A stretch of DNA of 64,000 nt, taken from positions 66,588,128 to 66,652,127 of the forward strand of contig NC_080067.1 in assembly GCF_949987535.1 (NCBI RefSeq). Reading direction: 5' to 3'. Source of the stretch: Balaenoptera acutorostrata. Taxonomy: Eukaryota; Chordata; Mammalia; Artiodactyla; Balaenopteridae. The translations under genes and the position numbers were made by a program. Positions 12,296-24,469 of the stretch are shown here, piece after piece. Under the pieces are notes generated by a model. That model did no database searches. It was given only the letters and a program-made list of their open reading frames with translations, and was not told where the DNA came from. Within the stretch, counting starts at the first letter, position 1. Each line of letters begins with the position of its first letter.

Positions 12296-12334
12296 AAAGA
12301 ATTCTATTTCAAAAAAAAAAAAAGAATTCTATTT
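12296..12334 (+). repeat. Poly(A)-only retroinsertion with target duplication
   Basis: The direct repeat AAAGAATTCTATTT occurs at 12,296-12,309 and 12,321-12,334, separated only by C and a run of A. Confidence 0.7.
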
Positions 12335-12339
12335 GTTTT

Positions 12340-14030
12340 AATATAAAAAAGGAAAAGAAGGACCATATGTCCGTATTCTAAGATGTGATCTTATTGTTGA
12401 CTATATAGCGCAATTTCAACCTGGCTATCTTTGCCTATCTGTTTTCCTCTGAAGTTGGCTTCTATCTGGGCCCAGAAGAGACTGACCCAACCATGCCTCT
12501 GGGTACTTAGAAATTTGTACCATCTGAGTTCTCTGGGGCTTAGACATTGACTCTTTGGAAGCCCTGGACCTCGGATATTTCACCAGCCTCTCCTGAAACC
12601 ACTAACCATCTGAACCTGCAGCCTGGGCGCTCACATCATTTCTCCCTTGCTCTAGGAAGCTGGTGGCTCCAGAGACAGGTCCTGGAGCTTGAACTCTTGC
12701 CTCACCACATGGAGAGACCCCTTGTTTTACCTCTGTTTGGAAGCCAGACTCCAAAGTACCTTGAACACTGTAAACAAGGTCCAATGGCATCCCTAAGTTC
12801 TAGAAACCCTCCCCAGATGATAAAAGCCTATTTCTCTTTCTAAAGCTCTTACAGTTTCTTGACTTGCAGAAATAAATGTCTGCTGGTCCCCCTAATGTCC
12901 AAAAGCTTTCTCCTCTTTAATCCTTGGAAACCCTTTATCCTTCATGATTTCAAAATTCTGGACTCTTGTGGTTACCACTTCAGAAAAAAAATATTCCTTT
13001 CCTTGAATTCTGGAAACATAAGCACTCTTTCCAAAAGTTTATAAACCCGCTACAGTTTTCCTGACACTTACTAACACTTACTAGCCTGATGTGCCTGGTT
13101 TTCATTAGCTCCCAATGCCCAGAAGGCCCAGAAGAATCTTATGGCTCAATTAAAACCACCAATCATCCCCAAGGAACCAGCAAAAGGAACGTTATATTAT
13201 TGTCCACAGAAGTTCTGCAAAGACAAAATTATCAAAATAATCAAGACTTTAGCATCACAACGTGGAAAAAATAATTTCGTTTCAGGCTATATAAAGAACC
13301 AAGAATCCTACAGAGATCAAGAATATTCATACTACTTAAAAACATTTTTTATATTAAACAACAGGTTGTAAAAATCTACTGTTTTCAATAAAGAAAACAA
13401 AACAGACTAAGTTATTATCATAAATATTTGAAGGAATAAGCTTGTACAACTCAGATTCAGGCCAGTGAAGAACAGTTGTAGACTTAAGACTTCAGTAAAA
13501 TTCAGTAGATGTGTCACAGAAATGTTAAAGTGCTTTAAAATTTTCTAAACATTTATTCTGAATGGCTACATTTATCCCTTCATGGGCCATCAACAGTCTG
13601 TCAGCACTTGCACGTGGACCCCTCTGTTAATCCAGACCCTTCCCTTGGCTCTTCATTCCCATCTTTTCCTTAGCTTATTTCACCTTGGCTAGCATCTGTC
13701 CCACCTCTAAAATCTCATGATGGTCTGGACCTGAATGATGTGGTCTCAGAGCACAAGGCTTTGTGTTGAGACAGTGTGGTCACAAGCAAGCCTCAGTGAC
13801 AGCAGCTCGCCTGCTGGCTGCCCCATGTCTAAGGGGGAAAGATGGTAAGTGACAGATTAGGAATCTGAGTCCATAAACTGCATCAAATGTAATGCCACCT
13901 TTAACCTCCCATTTTCCTATCCTCATGACAACCACTAAGAATTGAACCCTTGTCCAAAGCGATGCCTCCTTTCAAGAGGTTTTAAGAAGGGAATGTATTC
14001 TCGACACTGATTTTTAACAGAAAAAATACT
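12340..14030. other. Intron DNA without recognised element
   Basis: MCCC1 intron 10. Unassigned sequence; the open frame at 12,547-12,843 has no recognisable domain. Confidence 0.45.
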
Positions 14031-14035
14031 CCCAC

Positions 14036-14163
14036 CCTAAGCTGCCATTCCACCAAGTCAGTTCCTGTGATCATCTCAGTAACAGGATGTTCCACTTGCA
14101 GCCTTGTATTCATCTCCATGAAGTAGAAATTGTGCTTTGAGTCCATAATAAACTCCACAGTTC
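14036..14163 (-). CDS. MCCC1: MCCC1 coding exon 10 (catalytic EMNTR-QVEH motif)
   Basis: The exon completes Gly319 and encodes residues 320-361. [20 protein letters not shown] is followed by [20 protein letters not shown]. The [14 protein letters not shown] block holds metal-binding Glu/Asn and the catalytic Arg (339 by this count) of biotin carboxylases. The acceptor is TATATTTAG and the donor GTGGGAG. Confidence 0.97.
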
Positions 14164-14667
14164 CTAAATATAAAATACAGTCGTCACATTTCAACAGTAT
14201 ATAATCAGTAGGAATCAAAATCTTTCTTGATAGATCATATCAAGTTTTACAGCTGCCTTCATTCAATGGTAAACATTTTGCATTTCATGAAGAAAACATC
14301 TCATATTTTGCAGCAGCAAATGATTCTCAATCAAAAATACGGAGCCATATGAAATTTAACAATAGAAAAGTATATTTGGGGTTTCAAGCAAATGGTAAGC
14401 CCAAGTTATGAATCAGTCTCAGCTGTTGTAGCAGTTAGAACATGGTTGGACCATGTGTTACTGCTTCTGCGTACCAAAATCCCTGGAAACCTCACTGTGA
14501 CATCCCATCTCACTCTAACTCTGTGGAGAAAAACACAACATTTTTTTCTCCTGACTGTGCGCTTTGGAAGTGTCTTTAAAAGTCCTTTTGCTAGTGACCC
14601 ATGGGGAGATTACTTAGTAACTAAACACTATGTTAATGTCTTATCTACTGACATTCTATTAAGTACT

Positions 14668-14985
14668 ACACTTCCCCCAACTTTATTAAGGTATAATTCC
14701 AGACAGTAAAATTTATCTATTTTAAATATAGTGTGCTGAGTTTCAGCAATTGAATACAGTCATATAACCACCACCACAATGAAAATACAACATACTTCCA
14801 TCATCCAAAACATTCCCTTGTTCCCTTTGCAGTCAGTCCCTTCACCAGGCCCCAGCTCCAGGCAATCACTGGTCTGCTTTCTATCACAGGTTTTTTCTAG
14901 AATGTCATATAAATGAAATCATATAGTATACAGTCTTTTGTGTTTGAATTTTTTTCACTTAGCCTAAGGCTAATTCCATATAATT
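14668..14985 (-). mobile_element. L1 3'-end fragment
   Basis: Complement of an old L1 3'UTR: AACTTTATTAAGGTATAATT, CATATAACCACCACCACAAT and TCACTTAGCCTAA blocks are characteristic. It lies just before the plus-strand L1. Confidence 0.75.
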
Positions 14986-15039
14986 TAAAACTTGCTTTTC
15001 AAACTGTGGATCACAACCTATTAGTGGATTGTAAAAATT

Positions 15040-18000
15040 TAGTGAAGACTTCCAGTTTCTGGCCCAGCATGGAAGGAACTTAGAAGTTACCATTCCATTC
15101 TGACAACAAGAAAAAGCTGAATAAGATGAAAAGTCAACAACTCTTCTTAGATGCATCACAGACATGAGGTTACAAGCCAAACCGCTGCCCCCCAAATTAG
15201 AGAGACAGAAAGGTGAAAACAGAGATTCACAACTTATTGGAACAGAAACCCATGAGCAAAAACCTCTGTGGGAACAAGTACTGGAGAAGGAAAACCTGGA
15301 CTGTAATTGACAAATTGCTGGAGGCTCAGTGTGGACAGTTCCAAGAGTTAAAAACCCCAGGGGGGATGAAGTTATAGGGAGCTCCCAACACTTTTATAAG
15401 TTTTACCTCCAGAAGCTCTACCAGGTCCTCACAGTGAAGAGTGGAGAAAAAAATCCCTTGAGTTTCTAGCAGTGGGAGGGGAAAACGAACCATATGAAGT
15501 ATGCCAGAGTTCTGTTCTTCTGAACAAGATCCGTCCTTCAGAGAAACTATTTTATTAGAGCCTAAACTATTGGGATTTTATCAGGGCCTAATTAATGTAA
15601 TTGAGGGAGGAGAAATACACAACTCCAGCCATTCTGTCCCACATAAGGGAATAAATAAAAAACAAATAAACAAAAACCAACTGAAAAACACTGATGAAGT
15701 TCACAGTTCAGAGCGCAAGCACACCAAAAGACTTAGACTGAATCACAGGTCTATAGAACATTTCACCTTCCCTGTACCTAACCAATACACTACTAAAGAC
15801 CTATTTACCACAGTTCCTTTTACCTGGTACATTAACGTCTGGCTATCAAGAACAAATTACATGGCATCCTAAGAGGCAAAAAACACAGTTTAGAGAGACT
15901 GAAAAAGCATCATAACCAGACTCAGATATGATAGAATTATAATTATCATAATTATCTGATAGAATTATCAGAACAAGAACTTAAAAACCCTTTAATTAAT
16001 ATGTTAAGGGTTTTAATGGAAAAAGTACACAACATGTAAGAACAGTTAAATATAAGTAGACATGGAAATTTTAAGAAAGAAAAAAAAATCTAAAGATCAA
16101 ACATACCATTAGAGAAATGAAGAATGCCTTTGATGGACTTATCAGTAGATTGCACACAGCCAAGGAGAGAATCTCTGAGCTTGAGGATATGACAACAGAA
16201 ACTTCCAAAATTAAAATCAAAGAGAAAAAAGACTGAAAAAAACAGAACAGAATATCCAAGAACTGTGGAGAACTAGAAAAGGTGTAACATATGCATAATG
16301 GGAATACCATAAGATAAGTAAAGAAAGGAACAAAAGCAGTATCTGAAGCAATAATGACTAAAATTTAATGTTGGACACTGAATCACTGATCCAGGGAGGT
16401 CAGAGAACACAAAGCAGGATAAATGCCAGAAAAACTACACCTAGGCAAACTATACCTACAATATCATTTTCAAAGTACAGAAAATCAAAAATCCTGAAAG
16501 AACCCAAGGAAAAAAAACACACCTTACTTATAAAGGAGAAAAGATAAGAATTACATCTGACTTCTCCTCAGAAACCATGCAACCAAGAACAGCAGAGTGA
16601 ACTATTTAAAGTGTTGCCTAAAAAAATCATCAAGGGCTTCCCTGGTGGCGCAGTGGTTAAGAATCCACCTGCCAATGCAGGGGACACAGGTTCGAGCCCT
16701 GGTCCGGGAAGATCCCACATGCCGCGGAGCAACTAAGCCCATGCGCCACAACTACTGAGCCTGCACTCTAGAGCCCGCAAGCCACAACTACTGAAGCCTG
16801 CGTGCTTAGAGTCCGTGCTCCGCAACGAGAAGCCACCACAGTGAGAAGCCCATGCACTGCAACGAAGAGTAGCCCCCGCTCGCCGCAACTAGAGAAAGCC
16901 CATGTGCAGCAACGAAGACCCAATGCAGCCAAAAATAAATAAATAATAAATAAATAAATAAATAATTTTCAAAAATCTATAAAGAAAGTCAGCCAAGTAT
17001 AAAAAAAACCCCATCAATCTAGAATTCTGTACCTTGTTAAGTTATCCTTCCAAAGCGAAGGAGAAATAAAGACTATCTTAGATAAACAAAAATTGAGAGA
17101 ATTTATTGGCAGTAGACTTGCCCTGCAAGAAATGTTAAAAGAAGTTCTTCATAGCGAAGGAAATGAAATAGGGTCAATAATCCAAGACGTAACAATCTTT
17201 AATGTTTACGCATCTGAAAACAGGGTGTCAAAATACATCAGGTAAAAACTGAGAACTGCAAGAATAAATAGATGAATCCACTAATCAATTGGAGACTTTA
17301 ATACCCCTCTATTAGAAATGGATAAACCCAGCAGGCAGAATATTAGTAAGGACATAGATGAACTCAATAGCACAGTCAATAAAATGGAATAATTGACACC
17401 TATAGACTAATTCATCCAACAACAGCAGATTACATATTGTCATACTTGCATGGAACAATCACCATGACAGACCACACTCAGGGCCACAGAAAAAGACCTT
17501 AACAAATTTAAAAGAATAGATAACATATAATGTCTGCTCTCAGACCACAATTAAACTAAAAATCAATAAATTGAACTAGAAATCATAACAGAAAGATAGC
17601 TGGAAAAAAATCCCCAAATACTTGCAGATTAAACAACACACTACTAAATAACACATGTGTCAAAGAAGAAATTTCAAAAGAAATCTAAAAATTGTTTAAA
17701 CTAGATGAATATGAGGATACAACTTTTCAAAATTTGTGAGATGCATAGAAAGCAGTATTAGATGGCAATTTATAGCATTGAATCCATATATTTGAAGAGA
17801 AGAAAGATCTACAATTAATCTAAGCTTCTATTTTAGGAAACTAAAAAAGGAAAAGCAAATTACTTCCAAGGTAAACAGAAGAAAAGAAATAATAGAGTAG
17901 AAATTCATGAAACTGAAGACAGAAAATAGAAAAAAAAATCAACAAAACCAAAAGTTGGTTCTTTGAAAAGATCAATAAAAGTGATAAGCCTCTAGACAGG

Positions 18001-21000
18001 CTATCTAAGAAAAAAAGAGGACAGAAATTACTAATATCAGACATAAAGGAAGGAACATCACTACAGACCTTGTGAACATTAAAAGGATAATAAAGGAATA
18101 TTATTAACAACATTATGCTCACAAATTTAATAACCTAGATGAAATGGGCCAATTCCTCGAAAGACACAATCTGCCAAAACTCACACAAGCAAAAAACAGA
18201 ATTTAAATAGGCCTATATCTATTAAAGAAATTGAAACAATCATTAATAACCTTCTAAACAGAAAGCAGCAGGCCCAGATTGGTTCACTGGTAAATTCTAC
18301 CAAACACTGAAGGCAGAATTTATACCAATTTTCTACAATCTATTCCAGAAGACAGAATTTTTCCTAACTCATTCTATGAGGCCAGCATTACCTTAATACC
18401 AAAATCAAAGACGTTACAAGGAAACTACAGACCAATATCTCTTAAGAACACTGATGAAGTAATCCTCGAGAAAATATTAGCAAATCAAATCCAACAATGT
18501 ATAAAAATCCCACCATGACCAGGTAAGATTTATCCCGGGTATGCAAGGCTGGTTCAACACTAGAAAATCAATTAATGTAATCTATCACATCAACAGGCTA
18601 AAGCAAAACCATGTGATCATATCAATAAATGCAGAAAAAGCATTTGATGAAATCTAGTACCCAATTATAATAAAAACTCTCAACAAACTAGGAACAGAGC
18701 GGAACCTCCTCAATTTGATAAAGAAGATTTACAAAAACCTACAGCTACCATCATACTTAATGGTGAGAAACTAGAAGCCTTCCCACTAAGATCAGAAATA
18801 AGGCAAGGATGTCCACTTTCACCACTCCTTTTCAACATCATACCAGAAGTCCTATCTAATACAGTAAGACAAGAAAAGGAAATAAATGGTATATAGATTG
18901 GGAAAGAAGAAATAAAACTGACTGTTCACAGATAACTTGATCATCTTTATAAAAAAGTTGACAAAAAAACCTCCTGGAACTAATAAGTGACCATATCATG
19001 GTTGCAGGATACAAGGTTAATATACAAAAGTCAATTGTTTTCCGACATACCAGCAAACAAGTTGAATTTGAAATTAAAAACACAATACTATTTACATTAG
19101 CACCCTCCCCCATGAAATAGGTATAAATCTAACAGAATATGTATAAGATCTATATGAGGAAACTATAAAATTCTGGTAAAAGAAGTCAAAGAAGAATTAA
19201 ATAAATGGAGACATATTCCATGTTCATGGGTGGGAAGACTCAACATTGTCAAGATGTCAGTTCTTCCCAACTTGTTATATAGAGTCAATGCAACCCCAAT
19301 CAAAATTCCAGCAAGTTATTTTGTGGATATCAAAAAACTGATTCTAACGGTTATACGGAGAGGCAAAAGACCCGAATAACCAACTCAGTCTGACAAAATG
19401 ACAAAATGGGAAGACTGACACTATCTGAATTCAAGACTTACTATAAAGCTACAGTAATCAAATCAGTGAAGTACCAGTGAGAGAACAAATAGATCAGTGG
19501 AACAGAATAGAGAGTCCAGAATTAGACCCACATAAATATAGACAACTGATCTTTGACAAAGGAGCAAAGGCAATACAATGGAGAAAAAACAGTCTTTTCA
19601 AGAAACGGTGCTGGAACAACTGGGCAACTACATGCAAAAAAAAAAAAAAAAAAAAAGAATCTCAACATAGACCTTACAAAAATTAACTCAAAATGGTTCA
19701 AAGACCTAAATGTAAAACACAAAACCATAAAACTCCTAGAAGACAACACAGGAAAAAACCTAGTTGACCTTGAGCATGGTGATGTCCTTTTAGATACAAC
19801 AGCAAAGGCATGATCCATGAAAAAAATAATTGATAAACTGGACTTCACTAAAATTAAAACCTTCTGCTTGGTGAAAGACAATGTCAACAGAATGCAAAAA
19901 CTAGCCACAGACTGAGAGAAAATATTCGCAAGAGGTGCATCTGATGAAGGACTGTTATCTAATATATAAAGAACCCTTAAAGCTCGACAATAAGAAAGCA
20001 AACAACCCAATTAAAAAATGGGCAGAAGACCTGAAGAGACACCTCACCAAAGACATACAGATGGCAAGTAAGCATATGAGAAGATGCTCCATATCATATG
20101 TTATCAGGAAAATGCAAATTAAAACACTGAGATACCACTACACACGTATTAGAATAGCCATATTCTGGAACACTGACAACACCAAATGCTGGTGAGGATG
20201 TGGAGCAACAGGAACTCTCATACTCTGCTGGTGGGAATGCAAAATGGTACAGCCACTTTGGAACACTTTGGCAAAACTAAACATACTCTTACCATGTGAT
20301 CCAGCAATCATACTTCTTGGTATTTACTCAAATGAATTGAAGCTGTGTCTACACAAAACCCTGTACACAGATGTTTATAGTAGCTTTATTTATAATTACC
20401 AAACTTGGATGTCCTTCAGTAGGTCAGAAGATAAGTAAACTGTGGTACATCCAGACAATGGAATATTATTCAACACTAAACAGAAATGAGCTATCAAGCC
20501 ATGAAAAGATATGGAGGAAACTTAAATACATACTACTTAAATACATATTACTAAGTGAAAGAAGCCATCCTGAAAAGGCTACATACTGTATGATTCCAAC
20601 TATGTAACATTTTAGAAAAGACAAAACTATAGAAGCAATAAAAAGATCAGTGGTTGTCAGGGGTTGGAGGCAGGGAGGAATGAAGAGCATATTTAGGGCA
20701 CTGAGACTATTCTGTAAGATATTACAATGGTGGATACATGTTGGACACGTGTCATTATATATTTCTCCAAACTCACAGAATGTACAACATCAAGAGCAAC
20801 CCTAATGTAAACTATGGACCCTGGGTGATAATGATGTGTCCATGTAGGTTCATCAGTTGTAACAAAAGCACTGCTCTGGTGCTGGATGTCGACAGTGGGG
20901 GCGGCTGTGTTGGGGGGGGACAGGGGGTGTGGGAACTCTTTGAACTTGCTGCTCAATTGTGCTGTGAACCTAAAACTGCTCTAAAACATTTAAGTTTACT

Positions 21001-21010
21001 AATTTTGAAA
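15040..21010 (+). mobile_element. Nearly full-length, decayed L1 LINE
   Basis: About 5.6 kb of L1 sequence plus a nested SINE (16,634-16,966). The order is a 5'UTR/ORF1-like part, then an ORF2 remnant from about 17,000 to 20,600 with readable blocks: [11 protein letters not shown] near 18,425, AEKAFDEI followed by an in-frame TAG near 18,655, FTDN at the reverse-transcriptase FADD site near 18,920, and the conserved L1 C-terminal stretch to 20,610. The 3'UTR has a G-rich tract (20,897-20,933). Stops and frameshifts occur throughout, so it is not functional. Confidence 0.85.
16634..16966 (+). mobile_element. CHR-type SINE (long form) inside an L1
   Basis: Head GGGCTTCCCTGGTGGCGCAG after the flank CATCAA, full body, and AATAAATAAATAA tail. 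It interrupts the long plus-strand L1 that runs from about 15,040 to 21,010. No clear target duplication was seen. Confidence 0.9.
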
Positions 21011-21222
21011 AATGCAAAAAAATCATTGTAGCGATTTTATTTCAAAATAGTATAGAAAATATCAAATAGCATTATACAGAATTAGGCTAAGTACTGTTTA
21101 GTGACTTTTCCCCCCCAATATACATGTATATAAACATAAACACGTTTACATACTGGTTCTCAACGTAAAATGTACTTCTTAATGTGGATATAGTCAAAAA
21201 AGTTTGAAAGCCAATGATTTCA

Positions 21223-21381
<159 letters not shown>

Positions 21382-21660
21382 CTATGAAAAAATATTTGAA
21401 ATAAATTTTCATTAGTACTTTGTTCTACTAGAAGTTTCCATTAAGATTCAATAGTACATTTCTATGTATCAAATATTGCATTAAAGAGATAATAAGGATA
21501 AATATCTAATGTTATACATTTCATCATGAAATACTGTCTTATACCACAGTTCAAGTGTCCCTATACCAAAGTTTAATGATTGTTAGTAATTTCTATGAAT
21601 TGCAAATATTACTTAGCATAATGACATATCTCTGTCCCTTGTACCTACAAAATAACTATC

Positions 21661-21788
21661 TTTTCTTTTCTTTTTTTTTGGCCGTGCTGTGCGGCTTGCA
21701 GGATCTTAGATCCCCAACCAGGGATGGAACCCAGGCCCACAACAGTGAAAGCACTTAGTCCTAACCACTGGACTACCACAGAATTCCC
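21661..21788 (-). mobile_element. CHR-type SINE (short form)
   Basis: Complement of the short subclass: T-rich, GGCCGTGCTGTGCGGCTTGC to CCACTGGACTACCACAGAAT. The target duplication CAAAATAACT(A/T)TC lies on both sides (about 21,649-21,660 and 21,789-21,801). Confidence 0.87.
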
Positions 21789-21957
21789 CAAAATAACTTT
21801 CATGATCATATGTCCACTTAAAATTACATATATCAATACAAACACTTTGAATAATCTCTATTTGTTTCAAGATGATAAAGCAATCTGGGTCATATGCCCA
21901 ATAATTATCTTGGAATAATGGTAAACGTCGAGATTACAAGTTAATAAGAAAGGTTCA

Positions 21958-22078
21958 GGGACTTCCCTGGCGGTCCAGTGGTTAAGATTTCGCACTTCCA
22001 CTGCAGGGGGCGCAGGTTCAATCCCTGGTTGGGGAAATAAGATCCCGTGTGCCGTGCATGGCGCGGCCAAAAAAAAAA
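21958..22078 (+). mobile_element. CHR-type SINE (short form)
   Basis: GGGACTTCCCTGGCGGTCCA head, GCGCAGGTTCAATCCCTGG B box and GGCGCGGCC before the A tail. The target duplication AAAGGTTCA flanks it. Confidence 0.88.
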
Positions 22079-22089
22079 AAGGTTCATAA

Positions 22090-23131
<1,042 letters not shown>

Positions 23132-23464
23132 TTATATATATGAAATGAGTGAGAAATAAGAAAAGACAGAAAACACTGGATACCATATTTATGACCTCAC
23201 AGTAGGGGCAAGTCGCAAGTACAAACTGCCAAGGAAAAGACTGATAAATCTGAATACATCAAAATTACAAGTTATAGTCACAATTCATGTATCCTCAAAA
23301 AGTCAGTGAAAACATATTTTTATGATCAGTGGATTTTAAAAAAGCAACTCTTACAGTCAGATTTTATAAACTAAGGCAGACTGGAAATTATAATGGCTCA
23401 TCCATAGAAAGGTTAAGAAATAAATTTATATGGATCATTCATTTTTTAAGAATATACTAACATT

Positions 23465-23767
23465 GGGCTTCCCTGGTGCCGCAGTGGTTGAGAATCTGCC
23501 TGCCAATGCAGGGGACACGGGTTCGAGCCCTGGTCTGGGAAGATCCCACATGCCGCGGAGCAACTAGGCCCGTGAGACACAATTACTGAGCCTGCGTGTC
23601 TGGAGCCTGTGCTCCACAACAAGAGAGGCCACAATAGTGAGAGGCCCGCGCACCGCGATGAAGAGTGGCCCCCACTTGCTGCAACAAGAGAAAGCCCTCG
23701 CACAGAAACAAAGACCCAATGCAGCCATAAATAAATATAAAAATAAATTTTAAAAAATTAAAAAAAA
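23465..23767 (+). mobile_element. CHR-type SINE (long form)
   Basis: Full head, body and A tail. The long target duplication AAGAATATACTAACATT is at 23,448-23,464 and 23,768-23,784. Confidence 0.93.
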
Positions 23768-23866
23768 AGAATATACTAACATTAAATCATAAAAAACAAA
23801 AAAAGGAACTTTAATGTTGAGTGTAAAATAGTAAAATTATCAGAAGTCATATTAAGAGTAAATGCA

Positions 23867-24166
23867 GGACTTCCCTGGTGGCGCAGTGGTTAAGAATCTG
23901 CCTGCCAATGCAGGGGACATGGGTTCGAGCCCTGGTCCAGGAAGATCCCACATGTCGTGGAGCAACTAAGCCCGTGCGCCACAACTACTGAGCCCTCATG
24001 CCACAACTACTGAAGCCCGCACGCCTAGAGCCCATGCTCCACAACAAGAGAAGCCACCTCAATGAGAAGCCTGCTCACTGCAACTAGAGAAAGCCCGCGT
24101 GCAGCAACGAAGACCCAATGCAGCCAAAAATAAATAAATAAATAACTTTATTAAAAAAAAGAGAAA
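23867..24166 (+). mobile_element. CHR-type SINE (long form)
   Basis: Full-length copy about 100 bp after the previous SINE and in the same orientation. The target duplication AAGAGTAAATGCA is at about 23,854-23,866 and 24,167-24,179, so this was an independent insertion. Confidence 0.92.
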
Positions 24167-24469
24167 AAGAGTAAATGCACGTAACACTTAAGAAAATAAG
24201 GGTAACACAGACCATTTGGTGAACATGAAAGCATTCTTCTCAGATTCATTTTGATATGTTCATACTGTAGTTCACCTCACACATTCACCACCATAATACA
24301 GAAATGAGTGACCAGCAAGCATTTTTTTCTGTTGAGTTTTTAAAATAAAAATTGTCAAACATAGAAGAAATTTTTTAAAAACCCAGAAAGTCTTATAAAT
24401 GTACTATTTCAGCACAGTGGCTCATTTCTCTTCCTTTCTGTTTACCTCATGAAACACTTCATTAAACCA

